A stretch of 64,000 nt of DNA from NCBI GenBank assembly GCA_948474755.1, contig CAOLHI010001804.1, forward strand, positions 62,001 through 126,000, in the 5' to 3' direction. This document shows positions 1 to 10,639 of the stretch, in pieces. How positions within the stretch are numbered: the stretch's first letter is position 1; every line of letters begins with the position of its first letter. The translations under genes and the position numbers were made by a program. This DNA is from Ctenosaura bakeri (taxonomy: Eukaryota > Chordata > Lepidosauria > Squamata > Iguanidae). The notes under the pieces were generated by a model that did no database searches, was not told the DNA's origin, and was given only the letters and a program-made list of their open reading frames with translations.

Positions 1-952
1 ATCCTAGTATTCTTATTTTTCTTTATTTCTTGTATCCATACTTGAATATCCTCTCTTTCTATTTTTAAATCTCTTTCCCAATTTACCCTTAAGCAATCTA
101 GGACTCTAGTCTGGTTACCTAACATTCCTCTATATAGTTGTCCAATCATACATTTATCCTCATCTAACTTCTTTTTAATAATCTCCTTGAGCGGGGTTGC
201 ATTAACCTGATTTGAATTTTTGATTATTTCATGTAGCAAATGATTTATTCCAACTGTGTGTAGCCAATCTGGATCCTTACTGGGTTTCAAAATTAGACTT
301 ATTTCTGCTAATTTCCAAGTTTTTGGTATTTTCTTTGTACGTATTATTTCATTAAATATTTTAGTCATGTAATAAATCAATTCTTTTTTAAATATTTTAT
401 TGAAGCTGCTAGTAAAGCCATCTGGGTCAGGAGATTTAACCCCTTTCAGACCATCAATTACTTTTTCAACTTCTTCACTACTTATTGGAGCATTCAATTG
501 ACCTCTCTGAACTTCATTTAATTTAGACTGAATATTAATTTTCTGATCTGTTATCTCCTTTTCACTATATAAATTCTCATAAAAATTCTCCATTATACTC
601 TTAATCCCATCATCATCATATACCAGTTCTCCATTGTTCCCCTGCATCTTTATAATACTTCTTTTCTGTTTTCTTCTCTTCAAATATCTTCCCCAGGCTT
701 TCATACTTTTCATATCCCAAGCTTGGAACTCATTCCTAATATAAAGCAAATTCCTTGTATCAGTGGCTTGATCCAGATTCTCTAACTTCTTTTTTTTTTA
801 ATCCCATTGTATTTTAGTATTTATCCTTTTATGTATTTGATATTCTTTCTGCAGTGCCTCCACTTCTTTTATCAAATTCTGTCTATATAAATATTTATTC
901 TTTTTTATTCCTATCTCTAAATTGATACATTTCTGCACACTCTGTATCTCAA
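1..952 (-). mobile_element. L1 LINE fragment, ORF2 reverse-transcriptase region
   Basis: Read on the minus strand, the segment encodes a broken stretch of L1 ORF2. It includes a SPDPDGF-type motif of the RT palm followed by residues like those of L1 fingers/palm (TWKLAEISLILKP) and then a conserved WLHTVGINHLL-like stretch. Stops and a poly-T interruption near 790-800 show it is dead. It lies in GLRX5 intron 1, in the same orientation as the gene, and continues beyond the left edge. Confidence 0.8.
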
Positions 953-996
953 TCTCTCTCTCTCACACACACACAAACACACACACATACATGCAC
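952..996. repeat. (CT)n/(CA)n simple repeat
   Basis: A CT run passes directly into CA repeats broken by single A and T substitutions. It abuts the L1 fragment. Confidence 0.9.
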
Positions 997-1536
997 AAAG
1001 AGAGAAGTCATGCATTAATAACACAGCCTTAAAGTTGACTGTCTATCAACCCCCTTCATAGCCATATGGAGAGAATGAACAAACTGTAAAGGCAGTATCA
1101 ACCTAATACATGTTAGCCCATACAATCAAATTCCCTAGAGCAAGTGCAAATATATCCATTACATGTGAGCTTTGTGGGATAGAGAGAACAATAATTTTCT
1201 TAGGTACAAAATGCTTCAGTTTGTGTAGCTAGAGTACATCTATACTTAGCCCCGAATACAAGAGGTCAATGGAGGAGGGAACTGATATGCAAAAAGAGAA
1301 TCTAAAAGAGAGCTTGGCAAACACTTTCCACAAATTGCTCCTTAATTAGTCAGTATATGTTAAGCTACACTGAATTGCTTGAGAAGTACCGCAATTTTAT
1401 TTCTGCCATTTACTTTATGGGAATGAAAGAAGGGGAGAGGAAGAACAGAGGAAGGATGCCATTGAACTATAATAGCAATGCAGAAAAATCAGGAAATTCA
1501 AGACTGCTGCCCTTACAAAAATGTGTTCTTCTACAT
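997..1536. other. Intronic sequence without recognised features
   Basis: Part of GLRX5 intron 1. The short open frames here have no recognisable domain or coding bias, and I see no repeat family I can name. Confidence 0.5.
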
Positions 1537-1842
1537 CAGGGCTTTCCAAATGGTGTGCCGCAACACATTAGTGTGTCGCCTGAAGTGTGTAGGTGTGTCG
1601 CCTACAATCTTGGCAATGTATGTTATTATTTATAGATCATATATTTTTAAAAATATATGAAAGGTTTTCATGAAATATGTTGTGTCCTCATACCTTTTGT
1701 TATTACAATTTATGTATGTGTCTGTATCTCTTATAAGGGATTAGTTTAACTTCCGGTTTGCTAGTAAAACTGAATTACTGTGTCGCAAAATGATGCATGT
1801 CTAAAAAGTGCATCACCAACATGAAAAGTTTGGAAAACTCTG
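1537..1842. mobile_element. Non-autonomous hAT element (306 bp)
   Basis: The ends are imperfect inverted repeats: CAGGGCTTTCCAAA at the left and the complement of CAGAGTTTTCCAAA at the right (two mismatches). The flanking 8-mers, TTCTACAT at 1529-1536 and TTCCAGAT at 1843-1850, agree at six of eight positions, as expected for a hAT 8-bp target duplication. The interior contains a repeated GTGTGTCGCC-like phrase. It has no coding capacity, so it is a MITE-like copy. Confidence 0.75.
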
Positions 1843-1979
1843 TTCCAGATAATTACAGGCAGAAATAAGATCTGTTACTGTTTTATATCTGAGCCCATAG
1901 AAAAAGAACAGTATGTTCAGGTTTTTTTTTTAAAAAAAGCCTTTTCTATATTGTGATTTGGGATAGAGATGCACCCTTA

Positions 1980-2176
1980 GGGCCTTTCTGTACTACACTG
2001 TTATAGTGCTATTATTCCACTTTGAACATCCAACGGTATCCTGGGGTTTGCAGTTTAGGGCGGGGTATTCAGAATTCTCAGCCAGTTCTTTGACTCCAAA
2101 AAACTACAAATCCCAGAATTCCATAGGACGTTGCAGTGAAATAAATGCACTATAACAGTGTAGTGCTGATAGGCCC
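1980..2176. mobile_element. PIF/Harbinger-type MITE (197 bp)
   Basis: It is flanked on both sides by TTA (1977-1979 and 2177-2179), the TWA duplication of Harbinger elements. It starts GGGCCTTTCTG and ends CAGTGTAGTGCTGATAGGCCC, giving about 30-bp imperfect inverted termini that share ACTACACTGTTATAGTGC. There is no ORF. Confidence 0.75.
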
Positions 2177-2180
2177 TTAG

Positions 2181-2874
2181 TCTAAAAAGGCAGATTACTT
2201 TTGTTCTGTAGCACTAAAATGCAAAAACTAGGTTAGATGAGAGTCAGTTCTGTGTATGGTTTTTAACTAGACCCAAAATGACGGTTCAAATTCCTACAAA
2301 CTTACAGAATTTACTGCAGCAGAACCCTACTCAACTGTACTCCTAAATCCTACCGAGTTCAAGAGAACTGTAACACGGCCAACTTTTGGCCAGCCTTCTT
2401 TCCAACCCTGAAAGTGGAATAAGGGGGCAGGATCAACCCAGCGATTGTGCAGGGAACCCGGTCACCTTCCCAGTTCCAGCAACCTGGAGCTGTAACCCCC
2501 GCTCCCTCCCAGCCTCTCGACACAGAAAAGGTCGGGCGGAGCGAGGCGGGGCTGATTACAACTTTTGTCTTGGTTGGCAAGGCGCCGGTCAGTCACCAGT
2601 TTTTCAGCCCAAACGATCTCCCAAAAACACTGTAAGAATAAAAGACAAGGTATGTCAGCCGGAAAAGAAACGCCTTGTCCATCACTGTGAGTTCTTGGAA
2701 AACAGAAAAGGACAATACGCTTTTCGTAACAAAAGGTTTTTACGATGTTAGCCGTGCCCTTAAGAGTGGCAGAGACTGCTCGGCACGTCCCAGTCAGTTA
2801 GCCAGGCGCTGAAGGTCACCGGGCGCCCCCTCGGGCCCCGTCCGGGGGAGGCTGGAGGAGAGGGCGGCGCTTAC
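2181..2874 (-). other. GLRX5 intron 1, proximal part with CpG-rich segment
   Basis: Downstream of the exon 1 donor. GC- and CpG-rich sequence from about 2420 to 2874 continues the promoter CpG island into the intron. Open frames across it on both strands are by-products of the GC content and show no domain. Confidence 0.6.
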
Positions 2875-3184
2875 CTTGCCGGAGGTCGGGATCTTGGAGG
2901 ACATCGTAGGCACGATAGTCCTTGACGCCGTGCAGGCGCAAAATCTGCACCACGGCATTGCTGAAGCCGCACTGGGGCTGGGCCGGGCTGCCCTTCATGA
3001 AAACCACCACCGGGTGAGCGCGCACCAGCCGCTCCACTGCCTCCTTCGACCCGCTGGTCGGCGCCCCTCCGTCGCTGCCAGCACCCGCTCCGCCTTGACT
3101 CAATGGCCGACCGAAGAAGGCCGAGGGCCGCCGGCCTCCCACCAGCCAGAGGACTGCCGGCAGACGCCCAAAAGACCCACTCAT
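2875..3184 (-). CDS. GLRX5: Glutaredoxin 5, exon 1 (mitochondrial monothiol glutaredoxin)
   Basis: GLRX5 transfers and inserts [2Fe-2S] clusters in the mitochondrial matrix through its single active-site cysteine and glutathione. Exon 1 encodes 103 full codons plus one base. An Arg/Gly-rich, acid-poor N-terminus of about 45 residues fits a mitochondrial presequence. The glutaredoxin fold then begins, with [20 protein letters not shown] carrying the monothiol motif CGFS at residues 72-75 and the glutathione-contacting Lys at 64. The start codon (3184-3182) has G at -3. The exon ends in a phase-1 donor (CAAG|GTAAG; intron from 2874 downward), matching the known two-exon vertebrate gene. The second exon, with the TIPQVY and GGCD motifs, is not found between 1 and 2874, so it lies left of the window. 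The reading frame is intact and likely functional. Confidence 0.95.
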
Positions 3185-3521
3185 GGCCGCCGGAACCCCC
3201 GCCTCCGCCTCCGTCTCTGTATTTCGGGAAAAGGAGCTTCGCTTTCGCGGCCCTGCGGCCTGAGGAACTCACTAACACATGTCCCTCCTCGCGATGTGCA
3301 CGGATCACCGCCCTCTTGCGGGTGTCGCTCTAGGAGAGGTGGCCGACTCTATCAATCACCTTCAGGCTGCCTATGAACGCGTAGAGAAGTTAGACGCTCT
3401 TCTCCAGACCAATCAGCAAAAGTGAATTCAATATATGGGTTGCAATTGGTTAACCTCACCAACCAATTACAATTGTATCATTTCGGGCCTTTAAAATACC
3501 TCTCTACGGTGGTGTCTGTTT
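3185..3521. promoter_or_regulatory. Bidirectional CpG-island promoter, GLRX5 (-) and divergent lncRNA (+)
   Basis: About 340 bp separate the GLRX5 start codon from the predicted plus-strand start site. The GLRX5-proximal half is CpG-rich. The distal half holds CCAAT boxes in both orientations: CCAATCAG at 3409-3416, ATTGGT at 3445-3450 and CCAAT at 3463-3467. A TATA-like TTTAAAATA lies at 3490-3498. Paired CCAAT (NF-Y) sites are typical of divergent promoters. In human, GLRX5 and SNHG10 are head to head, which matches this arrangement. Confidence 0.65.
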
Positions 3522-4719
3522 CTTTTTGCTAGAAGGTTGTGGGCTGAGCTGTGTGTGGTGGCGTTGCTTGTCCGGCTCTCTCAAACGCGCGGCAGAGGGA
3601 GCGCAAGTCCTGAAGACGTGAAGAACGTCGGCGACGTCTTTGTACGTGTAGGGGTGAGACAGAGACTGGAAAGCAAGAGTGGGACAGTTGCCTTTCTTTT
3701 CCAGTGTGTAGGTAATGCTGTGTAGCAATTGTGTAGCATTTTCAACGGCCGACTGTGTGTTTTTATGTGCATTTTGTAATTCCGATTTTGCAGCAGTCTT
3801 AGAAGGTAAGTGAGCATTTTCGTTTCTTCTCGAGTCACGAATTTTGAGGCTGCGAATGGTTTGCCTAAGGCAGTCCAGCAAACTTATATTGGGGTGAGGT
3901 TATGGTTTGTTGTTACAATCATGTAAGTATATAACAGAGTAAGTCGCACTGAGTTCGGTGAGACTTGCTGTGACACGTATTTTATCATTATATATGAGGC
4001 TGTCCTGCGAAGTTTCGGATACTGCACTATCTTAGCTCACCAGACTGCAGTGTTTGGCCATTACGTCGCTCCGTTTCCCTTTTTCCCTGGGGTTCTGTAT
4101 CTTACTGCCCGAAACAATAGAAAAATCTAGCATTCTCAAAAATGTGCAGTTTGTCTGGTTCTCATGTTTTGTTTGCTTAAAATAGTTTTCGTTTCGTTTA
4201 GAACCGTAGAAGTTCTCTGGCATCTTAAAAACTACCAAATTTTATGAGATAAGCTTTTATAGGCAGCAGTCCACAAAAGCTGATGCTAAGTCGAATCTTG
4301 CAATAAAAAATAAAGAGATTTGAGACACCCTGAAGATTTGCCAGATCAGTAAAATTAAGAGCAAATTGAAAACATAGTCATTAAAAATATTTTGCCCTGA
4401 AAAAGACTGTATATTTTGGAAACATGCTGGGAAATCTGGGAAATCATCTCTTTTTACTCTCTGTGTTTCTAGTTCTGTTTTTACTCTGTTTTTCTTGCAG
4501 GATATCAGTGCAAAATTGTTCTTTTCTGCTTCCTAGTTTTTGGCATCTGAAGTAACTGCCTCTTTTGCAAAAGGAAATGGTGAGGATATCAAGCCTATCT
4601 CCATCACGGTGTTTTGTCTCTTTCACTGCATTGTATGTGACTAGATCCCTGTGTTTTAGAATACTGAGAGGGAATTGTTCCTCTGCATTTAAGTATACAT
4701 GCTTTCCATGCAGAAGGAG
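3522..4719 (+). ncRNA. Candidate snoRNA-host lncRNA, positional match to SNHG10
   Basis: About 30 bp after the TATA-like box is a pyrimidine start (CTTTTT at 3522) resembling the 5'TOP start of snoRNA host genes. A strong donor (AGAAG|GTAAGT) ends a first exon at 3805. A strong pyrimidine-rich acceptor (TTTTTCTTGCAG) ends at 4500, giving a 695-nt intron, and a weaker donor (GAG|GTAAAC) follows at 4719. No conserved ORF is seen. By synteny the gene would carry the Cajal-body RNA SCARNA13, but I could not identify that RNA with certainty. The exon structure is inferred from splice signals only. Confidence 0.45.
3934..3971 (+). ncRNA. Stable hairpin with UGAG in the loop region (possible scaRNA segment)
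   Basis: ACAG and TAAGTC on the left arm pair with GACTTG and CTGT on the right. Above them CAC/GTG closes a loop containing TGAG (3950-3953), the consensus of the CAB box that directs H/ACA scaRNAs to Cajal bodies. The hairpin is followed by GACACGT, an ACA-like trinucleotide. It lies in the first predicted intron of the lncRNA. The internal guide pocket expected of an H/ACA RNA is not obvious, so the identity is uncertain. Confidence 0.25.
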
Positions 4720-4799
4720 GTAAACTTGGTGGATGTCTTCAGATGAATGACTGCATAGAGAAATCCTCTGTGCTCCATGACATGAAGAAAATATATTCA

Positions 4800-4990
4800 G
4801 GTTGGCCACTCAGCAAAATACAAGAAAATCTAAAATCCACAAAAAAGCAGTACTGTTATTGGCCAGCCAAAATGCAAAGCGCAATATTATGCAACCTTTC
4901 GAAGCTTTACTAGCTCCTTCATCAGGCAAAGATGTTAAAAATTATACAGAAGGAGAAAAATGACAATGTTAGGGTCACAAGCCTGCATTT
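4800..4990 (-). mobile_element. Interspersed repeat tail with hammerhead-like core
   Basis: On the minus strand this reads CTGATGAAGGAGCT, a short loop, AGCTTCGAAAG, then GCATTTTGGCTGGCCAATAA. This resembles a module I associate with the ends of Penelope-like and some LINE/SINE families of reptiles and fish. No coding sequence is left and the family assignment is tentative. Confidence 0.4.
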
Positions 4991-5200
4991 TTTTTCAAAT
5001 GTTATTTCTGTTGTCAGTTAAGATGGTCTAAAGGCATATCAGTGCAGGCAAAGGCTACTCCCCTTCTAGGCCATGTGGGGACCAGGGACAATAGACCACA
5101 ACAGGGGAAACCTATAAAAAGAGTCTGGGATTGGCTGGCTGCATCTAAGCTTTCCCAGCTTCTCACTCCACAGTAAATTCCACCCTTCCATCACTTTATT
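4991..5200. other. No recognised feature
   Basis: Short unique-looking stretch between two repeats. Nothing identifiable was seen. Confidence 0.4.
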
Positions 5201-5840
5201 TATTCAGGTCTCAAGGCAACATATAAAAAAAAAAGTTACAATAAAAACTTATATGGTTAACAGTACACAAAAAGTTGAGATTAGAAAAACCATTTAAAAT
5301 ATTACTTTGAAACCAATAATAGAAGCGATACAACAACAAAACAATGATGAATTTGCAAAAGCTTTCATCTGCTGTCAAAAACTTCTGTCAAAGCAGAAGT
5401 TATCCTGGCTTCCTTTGAAAGGGAGTTTCAGAGTCTGGGAGCAGCCATTAAGAAGGGCCTCTCTCATTTTCTCACTATATTCACTTATGAAAGTGGTGGG
5501 GACTGAGGTAATTGCCTCGCCCAAAGATCTTAGAGCACAGCTGGCTTGTATGGGAAGATACAGTCCTTCAGATATCCTGAACTGGAGCTGTATAGGGCCT
5601 TATAGGTTTGTACTTTATAGAATTATACTGTGAAATAAACTGACATCTGGCAGAATTGTTTCAACAAGGGAATCTGTGTGTTCCCTGTAGCCAGCTGCAA
5701 TTAACAGTCTGGCTGTGGCTTTTTGGACCAGCTGAAACTTCTGAACACTCTTCAAAGATAGCTCCCTGTAGCATCCATTACATCCCAAATGAGATGTAAC
5801 TAAGGCATTGTGGGCAAGTCAGATGTCCCAAAGAACAGGT
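5200..5840. repeat. Degenerate interspersed repeat of uncertain family
   Basis: It opens with TTTATTTATTCAGG and runs into phrases (GGACCAGCTGAAACTTCTGAAC, then AGCTCCCTGTAGCATCCATTACATCCC) that recur as an old dispersed repeat in squamate and turtle genomes, probably the antisense of a LINE. No coding frame survives. Confidence 0.4.
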
Positions 5841-5884
5841 GCATATACTAAGCTGTAGTCATATATTGAGGTCATATACTTACA

Positions 5885-6533
5885 CAGTTCTTGTCATCTG
5901 GCCATTCACCAGTCCCAGTAAAAACAGCTCAGGTTTCAAATTAAACTTCATCTTGAGTATTTCTTCCATCAAATTATGAATCCATGCAAAATTTCTTTGC
6001 CGTTTCACAAGTCACCATATATGATAAAATATCCCTTCTCTATGATCACATTTCCTACATTTAGGTGAAGAACCTTTATAAATCTTTGGCAATTTTTCTG
6101 GAATTAGTTACCACCTGTACATGATCTTGTAAAAATTGCTTTTCAAATCATAACTCAGAGTAAATTTTTAATCTTTTGACCACATCCTTTCTTATTGTTC
6201 CGTTTGTATTTGGGCCCATTTTACCATACTTTTACTTTTATCCTCCATTCATCCTCCAGCTCCCATTTAAGCAACAGTTTATATATTTTAGCTATCAAAC
6301 ATTCATCAGCTTTAAGTAAATTCACCTCAAATTCTGAGTCACTCATGTGAAAACCAAATAATTTTTTTATTCATTTTAAATCTTTCTGTTAGCTGTCTAT
6401 AAGCATAGGCCGTTATCATAACCATTTTTGTCATAACCATTTATGATATGTCATAAATATCATAACCATTTTCATCATAAACATTTTTAGCCAATTCCTC
6501 ATTTGTTTTCAGTTTATCAGCTTCCAGCTTAAT
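5885..6533 (-). mobile_element. L1 LINE fragment, ORF2 C-terminus
   Basis: The minus strand encodes the Cys-rich end of L1 ORF2 (PEKLPKIYKG followed by CRKCDHREGIFYHIW), giving the C-x2-C...H pattern near 6000-6100, then the terminal MEEILKMKFNLKPELF-like segment. A degenerate CATAACCATTT tandem lies at about 6405-6490. A Tigger MITE bounds it on the right at 6534. Confidence 0.65.
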
Positions 6534-6535
6534 TA

Positions 6536-6758
6536 CAGTGTGCCCTCTTGTGGTCCAGCCTCCGCATACAGGAATCTGAGGTCACACAAAGTGTCACATC
6601 CATTATCATCAGTGGATGCAATGAGCATGTGCTGCCCACGCTGCCATGGATGCACACACATCATGTCCATTGAAGATAATGAGACATGAGCATTTGCTTT
6701 TTTTGTTTTAGGCAAGGGTTCCTAGAATGGAACCCCCACATACATGAAGGGCACACTG
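6536..6758. mobile_element. Tigger/mariner-type MITE (223 bp)
   Basis: TA duplications (6534-6535 and 6759-6760) flank inverted termini CAGTGTGCCCTC and GAAGGGCACACTG. It is the same family as the 224-bp copy at 15060-15283, which lies in opposite orientation. Confidence 0.75.
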
Positions 6759-6829
6759 TATATCCTTGTAAGTTATCCATTTGTGTTTGTTTTTTTAAAA
6801 TTATTCCTTGTTATTAAATGTACATGAGG

Positions 6830-8430
6830 CGATAAAACCTCCATGCATCTTTCCACATATCCGCCTTACAATGGTTCTCCAATAACAAATCAATCTATTT
6901 CTCCTAGACGTTAGATTTAATCATTATTTTTAATTCTGTCTTTTGTTAACACCGTTTCATAATTATACTACTTCATTTACTCTTTTATTTAATCAAAACC
7001 ATAGTTCACCACATTCTATCCAAAATTTATTACTACTGGTTCACCCAAGCATTTTGTGGTAAATTCTATTGTAGGCTTCCATTTTTTTGAAATCTCTGCA
7101 GAGATTTATCTTTTAATAAAATAGTTAATTTCTCTATTTCTGTCCTATCCAAAATTTGTAAAAGCCAATAGTCATTCAGTGAATTTTCTTTTGTTTTCCA
7201 TTTTTATGCTTAAAGTCATGGATGAGCTAATATATAAAGCTAACTTATCTGTCTTCCATTCTTCAATTGTTTATCAATCATATTTAATATGTTTCTGGTT
7301 TCATCTCAAAATTTTGTGTTATGCACACAACTACCACATGTGATAGAAAATACCTTTTTTTCTACACATTTCCAACAATTTCCTTAACTTTTTATATACC
7401 TTGGGTAATTTCGAAGGAGTTAGATACCAGCGATCTGTAATAGTTTCCTTTAGGCCTATATTTAAAGTAAATTTCAGGTTCTTCTTCCAAGAAAGTTGCC
7501 ATTTTTATAAATATTGAGTGACAAGTATTTTGTGCCCACATTATTGTGCATTCTTTGACAGTTTTCTGCTAACTCTCTTTTTAACAATAACAATACAAAT
7601 TAGCTATGACTTTGGAGTCCTTAAATAATAGCATTGCATCTCATTTGTTTTGTTCATTTTTAATTTTTTAATGCTTCACGGTTACAGTCTGTCTTCAGTC
7701 TTTCTTTAATGGTCGATAAGGAAACAAAGGTCCATCCCCTGGTTTTTCAATTCTTCTCTTGATTTTAATCTAGGTTTATTATTCTCTCATATTAAAAAAT
7801 CTTTGTATCTTAGACAATCTCCTTCCTACGGTCTTCCTCTTATGAAAAGTGGTGAAGTCCACTCTGGAATTCTACATTAAAATTTATGTTTGTATTTTCT
7901 CCATATCTTACCCAAAATTTTTCTAATGTGGTGGTTGTGAAAGTCCATATTGATATCCGCTTTATTATACCAGGGGCACACATGCCAACCAAATCTCAGA
8001 TCGAAGCCTTTCCGTTGGAGAAGTTTTCTATCCTTCAAATCAATCTATTTTCTCTATCAGTACAGACAACTGGCATTATAACATAACTTTAGATCCACCC
8101 CTGTCTCTTATAGAACTTTACAGCATTCCTGTGGTTTTTTCCCCAGGCCAAATAAATATTTGTTTCACTTTTTAAAAGGTATATTGTTCATAATTATAGG
8201 TAAATTCTAAAATAGGAACATCATTTTTGGGAGCAAGTTTATTTTTACCTCCACAATTCTGCCCATCAATGATAGGATCAAATTGTTCCATCTTTTAAGT
8301 TCTACTTTTGTCTTTTTTCCAGATTTTTGAATAATTATCAAATAATTCTGAATTTTTCTTATTACTGTTACTTCTAAATATCACTCCTTTTATCAGGTCA
8401 TCCTTTCTGTCTTTCTGTCATTCTTTCTGG
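6830..8430 (-). mobile_element. L1 LINE, second copy: ORF2 C-terminal half and 3' region
   Basis: On the minus strand a decayed ORF2 C-terminal half is visible. A segment like WNNLILSLMGRI lies near 8270. A GRRLSKIQRF-like piece lies near 7800. The cysteine cluster CWKC...ITCG is at about 7330-7370, and a terminal WKPTIEF-like segment follows near 7080. Many stops are present. This copy is distinct from the fragment at 5885-6533, because the cysteine cluster occurs in both. Confidence 0.65.
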
Positions 8431-9665
8431 AGGGAGGACTGTAACTTCTGAATAATTGCCTATAGATTTTTCTTGAACTTCCAGTTTCAACAACATTAGT
8501 CACAACATTTTTGGAACACTTTAGTCTTTGGCTAGGAGGTGCAGCAAATTAGCACTGCAACTGTATATTATTAGCTTTGTGTACCCTTCTTGTTCTTCTA
8601 AATTTCTTCTCCTCTTGAATACATTTGCAGCATTGTCTATGACCAAACTGCGTACTAGGCAATTGCATTTTTGTTTGCACGTTATTATAGCTTTTGCTGC
8701 CATTTCTTATAAGTATTCTGCTGTGTGCACATTTCCTGAGGTATCAGTCATTTCTGCAAGCAAGACATTCCTTTCTTCTATTGTTATACAAGCATGTATA
8801 ACAGGATCATTGTGGATATTATTCCACTCCTCAAGACTTAGGTTAACAATTTTAACCTTTAGAGCTGTTGCACATTGCTCCATTTCTTTGTCATACACTT
8901 TATCCAGCAGTTTCCCTGAAATATCTACTCTGCTGTGTGGACTATAATCCTGGTCTCAGTGACTGAACCATATTAATGAAGTGTGGATTTTCAGTCAGAC
9001 GGAAAGAAGAGTTTGTTGCATAAACAAACAGGATAACTTTTTCATCAATTAACTCTTTTTCTGATCTGTTAGTTTTTATCACAATGGTGATAAATGGTGG
9101 TTCCTGGGTGATCAGCCTTTTTTTTCTTTTAAGTGACATACTGTGGATGCATGATGTATATGTTGTAACTGAAACACTGTCCTTGATCGATAACTCTGAA
9201 ACTGTAGAACAGGAGGATGGTGATCTTGAAGGCAAATAGTTTCCAGAATCTGTTATGTTGATGATGGATTCCACTAAACAAAAAATTCAGTGCGGTTATT
9301 TTATTATTTATACCATTTTCGCTTTATTTAGTATTACTCATTCTATTCACTGCCACTCAGTACTGCCCCAAAAAGGAATACTTGCTTGTTTTAACTCTTT
9401 ATTTCTTCATAACAACTGTATCAAAATGACAGTAACATGCAGTAATTAATAACAAATATAATTTTGCTCAAAGATTACAGTTCAGGGCAGTCTTTAAGAA
9501 ATATGATCAAAAGAAAAAGGCCTTGCATTTCTTTGTTGCAGTGTTTGCATTTTGCACACATGCCCGCCTTACCCATAGGTAGAGGAACTTCATTAAAATA
9601 TACCCCAGATTGAGTCTCTTTTATGGCCTGCTGCCATTGCCATTATAGGCAGCAAAATCTGTGAA
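8431..9665 (-). pseudogene. hAT transposase fossil (BED finger plus DUF659-like core)
   Basis: On the minus strand an N-terminal BED zinc-finger exon (about 9645-9487) carries C-K-H-C-N-K and a preceding YFNEVPLPMGKAG segment. A likely intron (acceptor TTTTTGTTTAG at about 9274) separates it from the core. The core includes VYATNSSFR, SRVDISGKLLDKVYDKEMEQ and later RSLVIDNAANV and SANLLHLLAKD, typical of hAT transposases of the DUF659 type. An extra T near 8950 shifts the frame, TAA replaces a Gln codon near 8708, and the C-terminus decays below 8520. The expected inverted termini were not found. The copy lies between two L1 ORF2 segments of the same orientation. Confidence 0.75.
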
Positions 9666-9669
9666 AAAT

Positions 9670-10540
9670 TTGTAATCATTAGAGAAATTGTTTTATAGTT
9701 CTTGAGATCCATCATATTCCTGTCCTCTTTTGGTATTAATCTTATTTTTCACTAGTCCAACTTTCAGGTAATTTCCTATAGTTCATTATAGAATCCATCA
9801 GTTGCTGGAATGATAAATAGAACTGTTCTTCCAGTAGTTTGTAATACCATGCTGAGAGGCTGTCAGTTAGTGCTTTCCCCATATTTACAGTCTTAACTGT
9901 TCCTGTTTAGTCTTCTTAAACCATGGTAAGCTTTGCATATCCAAATATTTGCTTATATTCTCTAGTTATTCTCTTTTTCCTTGGTTTAAGGATGAGAAAA
10001 ACTTTTTCTTAACATCTTTTCACAATCTGACATTGTATATTTTCCATATTTTATCTCAAGTATCCCTTTTCTTTCTGTCTCTTTCCACAATTCATAAGTG
10101 AACCATTTTTCTGGCTTCTTTGCTGACTCAGAATATTTTTGTTGGGCATATTTCACCATCCTTTCTATTTCATAGGTCAAGTTCATTGATAATTGCTTTT
10201 GTAAAATCTTTCTCTCTTTAACATATTTTATGGATTCTTTATCCAACTCCTCCTCTTTATTAATTTCATTCTGTAACTCTTGTTGCTGTTTTATCCTTTT
10301 TTTAACTCTGAGTTTTGTTCCATTAAAAAAAAAAAATCCTCACATCACAGCTTTGCTAGCATCCCAGACTGTTACAATATTTGTACTTTGGTCCGTATTC
10401 ACCTTAAATTCTTTAATTTTTTTTTTTTTTTGCTTTCTCTACAATTTCCCCATTTCTTAGTAATTCTTAATTCAGTCTCCAGTTTTACTGGCTCTTCTCT
10501 TTCTTCATGGTCAGCAAAATTAAATTATGGTAGGACATAA
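9670..10540 (-). mobile_element. L1 LINE fragment, ORF2 linker and RT start
   Basis: On the minus strand the pieces LIPKEDRNMMDLKNYKTISL (RT finger region, about 9650-9740) and, upstream, EKWFTYELWKETERKGI (9986-10246) match the connector and start of the L1 RT domain. It is probably the 5' continuation of the copy at 6830-8430, separated from it by the hAT fossil. Confidence 0.6.
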
Positions 10541-10639
10541 TTTAGATATTCAAAATATACCAATTCTGGAAAAGGATTTGTGTTTTTCTTAAAAAAGGAA
10601 AGTCTTTTGAATGCCCATATTTCAGTCTCCATGCACCAA

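Noticed and set aside
2386..3376. Plus-strand ORFs of 121 and 166 residues around the CpG island
   Set aside because: They run antisense to GLRX5 exon 1 or through GC-rich promoter and intron sequence, with no domain.
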